This document shows positions 1 through 6,262 of a DNA stretch of 7,717 nucleotides, piece by piece. The translations under genes and the position numbers were made by a program. Under the pieces are notes generated by a model, which was not told where the DNA came from, ran no database searches, and was given only the letters and a program-made list of their open reading frames with translations. Origin of the DNA: an uncultured Campylobacter sp. (lineage in GTDB: Bacteria > Campylobacterota > Campylobacteria > Campylobacterales > Campylobacteraceae); NCBI RefSeq assembly GCF_937997465.1, contig NZ_CALKTQ010000232.1, positions 1 to 7,717 on the forward strand, written 5' to 3'. Positions within the stretch are counted from its first letter, which is position 1; each line of letters begins with the position of its first letter.

Positions 1-471
1 TTACTTGATGATAGAAATGCCTCGACGATAGATATAGAGCCGTCTGAGATATTAAGCTACATAAAACACGATATGAAAGATCTCAAGCAAATCTACAAAG
101 ACAAATGCGTAGCTCGCAAAGAAATCAATGAAGATGAGATAGCTGGTATAGAGTTAGTATTGGAAAAAGAAAATAGGATGACGAACTGGCTCATAGAGCC
201 GGCACCTAATATCAAAACCTTTCTTGACGACATAATCGGTCTAAGCTTTAACTACGGCGGAATCATAAAAGATAGAAAAACGGGCAAGATACTAGCCGAC
301 AATATATACGAAAACGTAAGATACCAAGGAGCGTTAGGCGAAAGCTTTATAAAGGCTTTTGGAAGCGAGTCGAGAGGATATGGGATATCTTGTGATAGCG
401 GTAGGGAGAAGTATTTAGACGTATGTAATCAAAAAATGATAGTTGAGTTCTTTAGAAAGGATAGAAAATGA
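1..471 (+). CDS. Unrecognised protein, 5'-truncated by window edge
   Basis: The reading frame is open from base 1, so 156 C-terminal residues are visible and the true start lies outside the window. An internal ATG at 73 has no convincing ribosome site, so I treat the gene as continuing from the left. I do not recognise the family. The visible part is hydrophilic, has no membrane segment, and ends in a basic tail (FFRKDRK). It contains a Gly-rich stretch (GLSFNYGGIIKDRKTGK) and a few Cys residues (in ISCDSG and DVCNQ) without metal-site spacing. The first 180 bases are about 35-38% G+C by hand count, clearly lower than the minus-strand genes, and AGA/ATA codons are frequent. This suggests a different history, perhaps acquired DNA. 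It is convergent with the long minus-strand operon and functionally unlinked to it as far as can be seen. Confidence 0.65.
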   Translation, partial: LLDDRNASTIDIEPSEILSYIKHDMKDLKQIYKDKCVARKEINEDEIAGIELVLEKENRMTNWLIEPAPNIKTFLDDIIGLSFNYGGIIKDRKTGKILADNIYENVRYQGALGESFIKAFGSESRGYGISCDSGREKYLDVCNQKMIVEFFRKDRK

Positions 472-497
472 GAAAGCTTGAGGTAGCTATACGTTAA
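468..497 (+). pseudogene. Nine-codon ORF with a good ribosome site; possible stump of a lost gene
   Basis: The ATG at 468 overlaps the TGA of the preceding gene (ATGA). It is preceded by AAAGGA with a 6-nt spacer, a layout typical of a translationally coupled next gene. The frame reads MRKLEVAIR and then stops at TAA. Either the overlap is chance, or this is the 5' stump of a gene whose remainder was lost where the A+T-rich segment meets the operon end. Too short to assign anything. Confidence 0.25.
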
Positions 498-505
498 ACA
501 CAAGC

Positions 506-541
506 GCAAATTTGACGCGCCAAACGGTCCGTCAAATTTGC
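506..541. terminator. Hairpin between convergent genes, likely bidirectional terminator
   Basis: The arms GCAAATTTGACG (506-517) and CGTCAAATTTGC (530-541) are perfect 12-bp inverted repeats. The stem can extend inward past one C-C mismatch by three more pairs to a 4-nt loop (AAAC, 522-525). It lies 3 nt beyond the stop of the last minus-strand gene and 34 nt beyond the stop of the plus-strand gene, where a shared terminator belongs. The U-tract is weak on both sides (TGTTT on the minus strand), so termination efficiency is uncertain. Confidence 0.6.
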
Positions 542-544
542 AAA

Positions 545-1387
545 TTATACTATCTCCAAAACCGCGGTGAGATCGGCCATGCCTTGCGTGTACATAGCTG
601 ACGTAACTAGGGCGTCCGCACCAGCGCTGGCAAATTCCCTGGCGTTTTTTAGATTTATCCCGCCGCTTGCGACTAAGGCCGCATTTGGGGCGATTTTATC
701 TCGCAAGCCTACTGCTTGCTTTACGGCCCCCGGCGTAAATTTATCGCACTGTACGACGTCGGCGCCCGCCTTTAAAAGCGCTCCGCAATCATCTAAATTT
801 TCGCATTCGACGGCGATTTTGCGCTCGGGAGATTTTACTTTGAAGGTTGGAATTTGAGCCAAAAACTCCTCATACGAGTCGTAGGCTTTGATGTGGTTTT
901 TGAAAAATAGCACGCTGTCGCTCAAATTTAGCCTATGTATGCCGCAGCCGCCCTCAAGCACGGCTTTTAGGCAAAATTTCTTGGCAAACGGAAAGCTCTT
1001 GCGCGTGGCTAGGATTTCGCATTTTGGATTTACGCTTTTGGCGGCCTCGTTCATCGCTCTTGCGTAGGTGGCGACCTTGCAGGCGTACTCTAGGCAAATT
1101 TGCGCTAGTTTCCAGGCTTTGTGCACATTATCGTAGCTACCGCTGATTTTTACGATCGGCTTTTTTGCGGCCGCGACGGCGGAGTTTGGGACGCAAATTT
1201 GCGTCTCGCAGTCTAGCAAACGCGCGATGCGAGCGGCGACGTCTACGCAGCTAACCGTCACGTCCTCGCGCGGCAGTATGGTTAAGACGGCGTTTTTGCG
1301 GATGCCTTGAAGCGAGGTCGTAAGATCAAAGTAGGGCAGATCCTCACCGATGTAGGCTAAAATTTCGGCGTCATTTATCTTGATCAT
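545..1387 (-). CDS. modD: ModD-type pyrophosphorylase (NadC fold)
   Basis: This 280-residue cytosolic protein belongs to the quinolinate phosphoribosyltransferase superfamily and most resembles ModD, the NadC-like protein named for its usual place beside molybdate transport genes. Its exact reaction is not established. Superfamily landmarks are visible: DLTT near residues 21-24, TRK at 128-130, GGCGIHRLNLSD at 146-157 with the His-Arg pair 151-152, Lys163, an IAVECEN strand at 191-197, QCDKF at 213-217 and the barrel phosphate loop ASGGIN at 240-245. These correspond to the NadC residues that bind phosphoribosyl pyrophosphate and substrate. The motif is TRKSFPF rather than NadC's TRKT-PGLR, which favours ModD over true NadC. 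The ATG start overlaps the upstream gene by 17 nt, and AAAGG lies 10 nt ahead. No modABC genes are in view, so a molybdenum link is family knowledge only. It is the last gene of the minus-strand run. Confidence 0.75.
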   Translation of the reverse strand: MIKINDAEILAYIGEDLPYFDLTTSLQGIRKNAVLTILPREDVTVSCVDVAARIARLLDCETQICVPNSAVAAAKKPIVKISGSYDNVHKAWKLAQICLEYACKVATYARAMNEAAKSVNPKCEILATRKSFPFAKKFCLKAVLEGGCGIHRLNLSDSVLFFKNHIKAYDSYEEFLAQIPTFKVKSPERKIAVECENLDDCGALLKAGADVVQCDKFTPGAVKQAVGLRDKIAPNAALVASGGINLKNAREFASAGADALVTSAMYTQGMADLTAVLEIV

Positions 1388-1655
1388 CGCTTGCTAGCCT
1401 TTTTGCCTCGGCGTTTTTCTTATTTGCGTTTACGATCATGTTTCTAAAGATGCCGTTTTCGTAGAGGCCCGCGTGATAGAGCGAAAAACCTATAAACGCG
1501 ACGCCTGAGGCTACGTGCCACTTTTTAAAGCTGCCTTTGTTTCTGCCTTTAAGCCCGAACGCCGTTAGGCAAACTGTGGCTAGAGTGACGCTCATGCCGA
1601 TTTTTGCGACTTTTCTGTGTGTTTGTAAATTTAAAAGTTGTCCGTTTATGTTCAT
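1371..1655 (-). CDS. Small two-helix membrane protein with paired histidines
   Basis: This 94-residue protein is of no family I can name with certainty. Two hydrophobic segments are visible, around residues 17-36 and 46-63, joined by a short basic loop (KGRNKGSFKK). The second helix carries His47 and His61, spaced HxxxG...H with 13 residues between them, and His13 lies just before helix 1. Paired helix histidines at this spacing recall haem-b-binding integral membrane proteins of the DUF4405/cytochrome b type, so a small haem or metal-binding membrane protein is possible but unproven. The C-terminal tail is hydrophilic and charged. I chose the ATG at 1655 because GGAG lies 6 nt upstream and the ATG overlaps the symporter stop as ATGA. 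A TTG at 1670 would add five residues but sits inside the symporter gene without a better site. It overlaps modD by 17 nt. Confidence 0.7.
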   Translation of the reverse strand: MNINGQLLNLQTHRKVAKIGMSVTLATVCLTAFGLKGRNKGSFKKWHVASGVAFIGFSLYHAGLYENGIFRNMIVNANKKNAEAKRLASDDQDK

Positions 1656-3112
1656 TTTTTTCTCCAGCAAGTTGTGTTTGCGATGCCTATGCTCTCAGGG
1701 TCAAATTCCGGATTTAGCCCAGCTTTTCTTTGCGATTCGTAGTCTTTTAGGGCTTTTATCATGACTTTTGATAGCATAAAGATCGCCGCGATATTTATCG
1801 TAGCCATCGCCGCCATCGTGATATCGGCGATGTTCCAGGCGATAGTTAGGTTCATCTGCGCTCCGACGAATATCATCGCGACCGCCGTTAGCTTAAAGGC
1901 TATGGCGATTTTGTGGTTTTTGGTGAGGTATTTGATATTTGCCTGCGCGTAGTAGTAGTTGCCGATCAGCGACGTGATCGCAAAAAGCACCACCGCAAGC
2001 GTCGTAAAGTGAAGGCCGATCTCGCCGTAGTACTCGCGCATCGCGGCCTGCACCAATGGAAGTGCGGTGAGCAGTTCGCCGCCGGCACCCGTTTGCTTTG
2101 TGATATAGGCCTGCGAGAAAAGCACTATCATGCCCGAAGCCACGCAGATCGTCATATCTATAAAAACCGCCATCGCCTGCACGAGTCCTTGCTTTACCGG
2201 ATGGCTCGTGTGAGCAGCGGCTGCCGCGTTTGGCGCAGAACCCATGCCAGCTTCGTTTGAAAACAGGCCGCGCTTGATACCGTAGACGATCACGCTACCG
2301 GCAAATCCGCCGAATATCGCCTTAAAATCAAAGGCGCTTTTCATGATCATATCAAAGACGGTGGGGAGTTTGTCAAAATTTAAGCAGATCGCGATAAAGG
2401 CTAGCAGGATATAGGCAAGTGCCATGAAAGGCACGATATATGAGCTAACCTTGCCGATGACGTGGCTCTTGCTAAAAAACATCACCGCCGCAAATGCCGT
2501 TAGGATAATACCGATACCAACCGGCAAGCCGCTATCGCTAAAGCTCGTAGCGCCAGCGCTTTGGTCGTAGTAAATTTGAAAGGCGGAGGTCATGGTGTAG
2601 CTTTGTAGGCCGTTAAATCCGTACGCGTACGTGATGATGAGAATGACGGCAAAAAGGCTCGCCATCCACTTGATACCTAGGCCGTTTTTTATGTAGTATG
2701 CCGGGCCGCCCTTAAAGCCGAATACGTCTTTGGTCTTGTAAATTTGAGCTAGCGTACTCTCGGCAAATGCCGAAGCCGCGCCCAAAAATGCCATCAAACA
2801 CATCCAAAATAGCGCGCCCGGGCCGCCCGCTACGATAGCAGCGGAGATGCCCGCGATATTTCCGATGCCCACGCGCGAGGCGGTTGAGATCATAAGCGCT
2901 TGAAAGGGCGTAAGGTGGTGCTTGTTGTATTTGTCCTTTTTCTCGACTAAAACCTTGCAAGCCTCGAAAAACATCCTAAACTGCACGAATCTAGTAATAT
3001 AGCTAAAATAAATACCGGTAAGAACGAGTACGATAACCAAAAAATAGCCGTATAAAAAGTCGTTGGCTAGCGACATCTCGTCGTTCATAAATTTTAAAAT
3101 TTTATCTATCAA
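1652..3112 (-). CDS. AGCS-family sodium:alanine/glycine symporter
   Basis: At 486 residues this is a full-length member of the alanine/glycine:cation symporter family, inner-membrane proteins that import alanine or glycine with Na+. Family signatures are clear. STASRVGIGNIAGIS starts at residue 77 and leads into the PGALFWMC stretch at 98-105. A second signature, GLFSNEAGMGSAPNAAAAA, spans about 282-300 and is followed by HTSHPVKQGL. About ten to eleven hydrophobic segments follow the family pattern. The start is a TTG at 3112 with GAAGGA upstream and a 7-nt spacer. The next in-frame ATG, at residue 9, has no ribosome site. It begins 17 nt after the P-type ATPase stop and overlaps the next gene by ATGA, so it is probably co-transcribed with the iron-storage cluster, although an amino acid carrier has no obvious part in it. 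Substrate preference (Ala versus Gly) cannot be read from sequence. Confidence 0.93.
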   Translation of the reverse strand: MIDKILKFMNDEMSLANDFLYGYFLVIVLVLTGIYFSYITRFVQFRMFFEACKVLVEKKDKYNKHHLTPFQALMISTASRVGIGNIAGISAAIVAGGPGALFWMCLMAFLGAASAFAESTLAQIYKTKDVFGFKGGPAYYIKNGLGIKWMASLFAVILIITYAYGFNGLQSYTMTSAFQIYYDQSAGATSFSDSGLPVGIGIILTAFAAVMFFSKSHVIGKVSSYIVPFMALAYILLAFIAICLNFDKLPTVFDMIMKSAFDFKAIFGGFAGSVIVYGIKRGLFSNEAGMGSAPNAAAAAHTSHPVKQGLVQAMAVFIDMTICVASGMIVLFSQAYITKQTGAGGELLTALPLVQAAMREYYGEIGLHFTTLAVVLFAITSLIGNYYYAQANIKYLTKNHKIAIAFKLTAVAMIFVGAQMNLTIAWNIADITMAAMATINIAAIFMLSKVMIKALKDYESQRKAGLNPEFDPESIGIANTTCWRKK

Positions 3113-3119
3113 CCGTCAT

Positions 3120-3125
3120 TCCTTC
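3120..3125 (-). promoter_or_regulatory. Ribosome site deciding the TTG start of the symporter
   Basis: GAAGGA lies 7 nt upstream of the TTG at 3112-3110. An out-of-frame ATG at 3119-3117 touches the same site but reads only five codons to a TAA, so it cannot be the start. Confidence 0.6.
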
Positions 3126-3129
3126 AAAT

Positions 3130-5205
3130 TTACTTCGCGCCTATCTTGACGCCTTTCATCGAATTTGCCAGCAGTCCGATCGTCGTGCCGTTGTGCAAAA
3201 CGGCCGTTGCGATAGGGTTAAAGAGTCCAAACGTCGCGCCTGCTAGGATGAGCGAGTTTATACCGACGGTAGCGTTAAAATTCGTATTTATCAGCCTCAT
3301 CGTTTTATTTGCGACGTCTTTTGCAACGGCGACTGAGCCGATGTCGTCTTTTAGTAGACTGATGTCGGCGGTGGCTTTTGCTATGTCGGCACCCTTTTGC
3401 ATACTGATGCCTACGTGCGCCTTGGTGAGGCTTGGCGCGTCGTTGATGCCGTCTCCGACGAAGGCTACTTTTTTGCCTTCGGCTTTTAGCTGCTCGATGA
3501 TGCCCGCTTTATCGGTAGGTAGGCAGTTCGCATAGACTCTGTCGATGCCTAGTTCGCTTGCTACCTGATCGGCTTTAGACTGCACGTCGCCCGTTAGCAT
3601 AATGAGCTCTTTTACGCCTAGTTTTCGTAGCTTTGCTAGCGTCTGCGCGGCGTTTTCTCGCATGGTGTCGCGCATGGCGATGACGCCTAAGAGCTCTTTG
3701 TCGTAGCCCACGTAAAGCAGCGTGAGCCCGCTATCTACTTCGCTTTTTATGATTTCTTCGTGTTTGCTAAATGAAATTTGCTCGTCGTCCTCTAAAAAAT
3801 GCCGCGAGCCGATCACGACCTCTTTACCGCCTACGTATGTTTTCACGCCGTGAGCGACGATAAACTCGACCTCGTCGTGGTGGATGTGGTGAAAGCCTAT
3901 CTCGCGCGCGGCCTTTACGATAGCCTCGGCTACGGGGTGAAAGTAGTGCTCCTCTGCGCTTGCGGTCAAATTTAAGAGCTGAGCCTCGGTAAATTCTTTT
4001 TTAAACGAGTGAACCTTGACGACGCTTAGGCTGCCATGCGTTAGCGTGCCCGTTTTATCAAAGACGAAAGTATCGGCGCTCGCTAGCGCTTCGATAGCTT
4101 TGGCGCCCTTTATCAGTACGCCGTTGCGGCCGGCTTTTGAGATGCTTGATTTAAATGCTACGGGAGTTGCTAGCTTTAGCGCGCAGGAGTAGTCCGCCTG
4201 CAATACGCTGGCTACGCGCGTCATGTCTCGGCTAAGCAGATACGAAACGCCGGCTAGACTTAACGTCACAGGCACTAGCTTATCGGCTAGCTTCGTGGCT
4301 TTTAGTCCGACGGCCGATTTTTCGTTTAGCGAGCTTTGGATGTAGGATTTTATCCTAGCAGTCGCACTCTCGGCTGCTATGCTCTCGGCCCAGATTTTTA
4401 TGCGTCCGTCCTCGACTACCGTTCCGCTCATCACGCGGTCGCCGCGCTCTTTTTTGACGGGTTCTGCTTCGCCCGTCATCGAGACTTGATTTACGCTTGC
4501 GGTGCCCTCTACGATGTAGCCGTCGATGCCGATGCTCTCGCCCGCGCCGACAACCACGATGTCGCCCACCTTGACGTCGGCGGTCGCGATTTTTTTGAGG
4601 GATTTTTTACCGTGATCATTTATCTCGATCCAGACCTCTTCGATGTTTGGGCGGGCTAGCTCTTTGATGAGGTCGTCGCTGCGGTGCACGGCGCTTTCTT
4701 CCATGTATTCGCCGATAGTTAGCATGAGATTTGTGCTATTTGCCGCTAAAAAGTCGCGCCTAGCCAGGCTCACGCCCACCGCAGTGGCTTCGAGCACCTT
4801 TGAGGTTATGCCCTCGTTTACGGCTTCGCTTGCGCCTTCTTTTAACAACGGAGCGGCGGCTATCAGGCTAGCCATAGCTTTTACGCCGTTGTTGTTTATA
4901 AGAGGCGTGATGGCTAGAGCGGTTGCTGCCTTGTAGATTTCAGCTTTGCTCGGGCTATTTTTATGCTTGCTTAAATTTGCGATCGGCAAATTTTCGATGA
5001 ACTCTTTGATTTCGTTTAAATTTGACTCAAAGCCGACGATGATGCTCTTTGCTTTTTTATTTACTCTGACGCTTTTTGCGTACCTAAACTCCGAAATTTG
5101 AGCCTCCAAACGGCTCTCGTCACAGTCCTCTCCGATGCATTCGCAGACGAAGCGCACGCGGTTTTTAGTCAGGTGCGCGATGCGAACATTATTTTTGGGA
5201 GTCAA
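3130..5205 (-). CDS. fezB: P1B-type metal ATPase, FezB-like (ferrosome P1B-6 ATPase candidate)
   Basis: A 691-residue heavy-metal P-type ATPase. Visible motifs in order: an HMA-like N-terminal domain (about 7-75) whose CxxC is replaced by NRVRF (15-19); four weakly hydrophobic segments (about 90-168); actuator TGEAEP (244-249); the intramembrane site SCALKLATP (340-348); phosphorylation motif DKTGT (Asp383); the N-domain His-Pro pair (423-424); LTGD (537-540); GDGINDAPS (584-592); and terminal helices with conserved Asn (NFNATVGIN; VLHNGTT). The usual CPC, CPH, SPC or TPC metal site is absent, which argues against an ordinary copper or zinc exporter. FezB proteins, the P1B-6 ATPases of ferrosomes, are thought to load iron into the organelle lumen. 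That assignment rests on the odd site, the arginine motif and the gene neighbourhood. Start is TTG with AAAGG 6 nt upstream; an in-frame TAA lies just before it. It overlaps the upstream gene by 17 nt. Cys21, Cys23 and Cys28 in the N-domain are unexpected. Confidence 0.85.
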   Translation of the reverse strand: MTPKNNVRIAHLTKNRVRFVCECIGEDCDESRLEAQISEFRYAKSVRVNKKAKSIIVGFESNLNEIKEFIENLPIANLSKHKNSPSKAEIYKAATALAITPLINNNGVKAMASLIAAAPLLKEGASEAVNEGITSKVLEATAVGVSLARRDFLAANSTNLMLTIGEYMEESAVHRSDDLIKELARPNIEEVWIEINDHGKKSLKKIATADVKVGDIVVVGAGESIGIDGYIVEGTASVNQVSMTGEAEPVKKERGDRVMSGTVVEDGRIKIWAESIAAESATARIKSYIQSSLNEKSAVGLKATKLADKLVPVTLSLAGVSYLLSRDMTRVASVLQADYSCALKLATPVAFKSSISKAGRNGVLIKGAKAIEALASADTFVFDKTGTLTHGSLSVVKVHSFKKEFTEAQLLNLTASAEEHYFHPVAEAIVKAAREIGFHHIHHDEVEFIVAHGVKTYVGGKEVVIGSRHFLEDDEQISFSKHEEIIKSEVDSGLTLLYVGYDKELLGVIAMRDTMRENAAQTLAKLRKLGVKELIMLTGDVQSKADQVASELGIDRVYANCLPTDKAGIIEQLKAEGKKVAFVGDGINDAPSLTKAHVGISMQKGADIAKATADISLLKDDIGSVAVAKDVANKTMRLINTNFNATVGINSLILAGATFGLFNPIATAVLHNGTTIGLLANSMKGVKIGAK

Positions 5206-5533
5206 TTTCGGCCTTTACATCTTCAAATCGCTCTTTTAGTTCTTCAAATCCTGCTTGAAGCAAATTTGATCCTTTTGCGATAGCTGAAAATAGCGCTTTT
5301 TGCGCGTTTTCGTTTGTTAGCACGTATGCCACGACGCCGCCTATGAGTGCACCTTTTATAAAGCCTGCCGCATTAAAATTTGCCGGGATGAAGTCCTTTA
5401 GCGCGTCGTTTATACCGCGATCAAAAGCGCTTGGCGCGCCGGTAGTCTTTACCGTCGTAGTCGTAGTCGTCGTGCTGCCGTCATCGTTTAGCTGATTTAC
5501 TGTTTGAGTTTGATTGATGTATGGGTTTTTCAT
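5189..5533 (-). CDS. Small glycine-zipper membrane protein with poly-Thr N-terminus
   Basis: A 114-residue protein not matched to a named family with certainty; the layout resembles YtxH-like proteins. It has a polar N-terminus with a run of seven threonines (21-27), then one hydrophobic helix GFIKGALIGGVVAYVL (57-72) with a GALIGG glycine zipper. An amphipathic, charged helix follows (about 88-112, rich in EELKERFEDVKAE). There is no signal peptidase site, so it is probably a single-pass membrane protein with a cytosolic coiled tail. I chose the ATG at 5533 because AGAGGA lies upstream and the ATG overlaps the preceding stop as ATGA; the longer frame upstream lies inside the neighbouring gene. 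It overlaps the ATPase gene by 17 nt, implying balanced production. By context I infer a structural or membrane-shaping component of the ferrosome-like system. Confidence 0.75.
   Translation of the reverse strand: MKNPYINQTQTVNQLNDDGSTTTTTTTVKTTGAPSAFDRGINDALKDFIPANFNAAGFIKGALIGGVVAYVLTNENAQKALFSAIAKGSNLLQAGFEELKERFEDVKAEIDSQK
5212..5216 (-). promoter_or_regulatory. Ribosome site deciding the TTG start of the ATPase
   Basis: AAAGG is 6 nt upstream of the TTG at 5205-5203, inside the last codons of the preceding gene. No in-frame ATG occurs before residue 111 and an in-frame TAA precedes the site, so TTG is the only credible start. The overlap suggests translational coupling. Confidence 0.6.
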
Positions 5534-5835
5534 TTGCTTTCCTCTAATTTTTTGATTAAATTCTCCGTCGCGATCACGCCTGCGATACCTACGGCTACGG
5601 TGACGGCCGCAGCAAAATAGCGTGCAGAGACTAGTTTGTTTGACGCGCTGATGGCGCATGCCGTGACGATACCGCCTTGGATCGCGGTTTTAGTCGTTTT
5701 GGCGACTACTTCGGCCTTGCTTGCGCTGCCTTTTTTATAGTTTAGTATGCCTACGCCGCCGGCTGCTATCGCGCCGATTAGCGCGCCGCTTATCATATGA
5801 TCGACGGGGAGTCTGGTTGTTGATGTTAAATTCAT
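5530..5835 (-). CDS. Small hydrophobic glycine-rich membrane protein
   Basis: A 101-residue protein with no family I can name. Three hydrophobic stretches are visible. The first, around 13-31, contains SGALIGAIAAGGVG, a glycine-zipper pattern like that of its neighbours. The second, about 50-66, is a weaker Ala/Gly-rich segment (AIQGGIVTACAIS). The third, about 72-90, is Ala/Val-rich. It ends in a charged helix (NLIKKLEESK), and a short basic patch (NYKKGSASK) follows the first segment. The ATG start has AAAGG 6 nt upstream and follows the previous stop by 12 nt; the stop overlaps the next ATG as ATGA. Its place between the YtxH-like protein and the ATPase partner suggests an integral part of the same membrane system. 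That role is inference. Confidence 0.75.
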   Translation of the reverse strand: MNLTSTTRLPVDHMISGALIGAIAAGGVGILNYKKGSASKAEVVAKTTKTAIQGGIVTACAISASNKLVSARYFAAAVTVAVGIAGVIATENLIKKLEESK

Positions 5836-5847
5836 TCTATACCTTTA

Positions 5848-6240
5848 TTATTTCTCTAAATTCGGTTCAAGCGCGTTTGCGATATCTTCGGCTAGGCTTT
5901 CGGTTTGCTCGGCTGCTTTTGCCGGAGCTTTTTTGGCTCTTGGAGCGCTTTTTTTCTTAGATTTTGTTTTTTTGGCTTCTTTTTCAGCGGCTACTTCGGC
6001 GCTAGTGCGTCTTGTGCGTTTTTTTGTTTCGGTTGCCTCTTCGCTTGTTTTAGCAAATTTTTTCTCGGCGTACTCTTTTGCTTCGCCTATTTTTTTCTCG
6101 GCAAATTCTTTTGCGTTTTCGGCAAACTCTTTGCCTTTATCTAGTCCGCTTTCAAGGGTTGATTTGATTTTATCTTTGTTGTTAAAAGCCGCGACGGCTA
6201 AACCTCCTAAGATTGCTCCTGCGATAAACGGTAATGCCAT
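5848..6240 (-). CDS. YtxH-like membrane-anchored protein with cationic Lys/Ala-rich tail
   Basis: A 130-residue protein with three parts. An N-terminal hydrophobic helix (4-19) carries the zipper GAILGGLA. Next comes an amphipathic, repeat-bearing helix (about 22-66) with KEFAE, KEFAE and KEYAE at 37, 44 and 55. A strongly basic Lys/Ala/Pro-rich tail (about 73-110) follows, resembling histone-H1-like low-complexity sequence, then a short acidic end. The first two parts resemble YtxH/gas-vesicle-type small proteins, with an N-terminal anchor followed by a long helix. The tail could bind a polyanion such as polyphosphate, phosphate-rich mineral or nucleic acid; this is inference only. The ATG start has AAAGGA 6 nt upstream and lies 22 nt after the ferritin-like gene. 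It sits within the six-gene ferrosome-like block. Confidence 0.75.
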   Translation of the reverse strand: MALPFIAGAILGGLAVAAFNNKDKIKSTLESGLDKGKEFAENAKEFAEKKIGEAKEYAEKKFAKTSEEATETKKRTRRTSAEVAAEKEAKKTKSKKKSAPRAKKAPAKAAEQTESLAEDIANALEPNLEK

Positions 6241-6262
6241 TTTTTATCCTTTATGTTGAATT

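Noticed and set aside
545..1387. True NadC of NAD synthesis
   Set aside because: The motif after TRK is SFPF rather than T-PGLR, and no nadA or nadB is adjacent; ModD is the closer match, although alignment would settle it.
2712..2960. Minus-strand 82-codon frame inside the symporter
   Set aside because: It is in another frame of a well-supported AGCS gene and has no recognisable features.
3130..5205. Ordinary copper exporter (CopA) or cadmium/zinc exporter
   Set aside because: The N-terminal CxxC and the CPC intramembrane motif are both missing, and there is no copper chaperone or cation-efflux partner.
567..5283. Numerous plus-strand open frames opposite the minus-strand genes (for example 567-857, 3146-3535, 4336-4659)
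   Set aside because: They lie antisense to genes with clear family motifs, lack ribosome sites in order, and encode low-complexity or arginine-rich translations typical of shadow frames.
5534..5659. 42-residue extension of the poly-Thr membrane protein
   Set aside because: It is an arginine/cysteine-rich out-of-frame reading of the upstream gene; the ATG at 5533 has a ribosome site and ATGA overlap.
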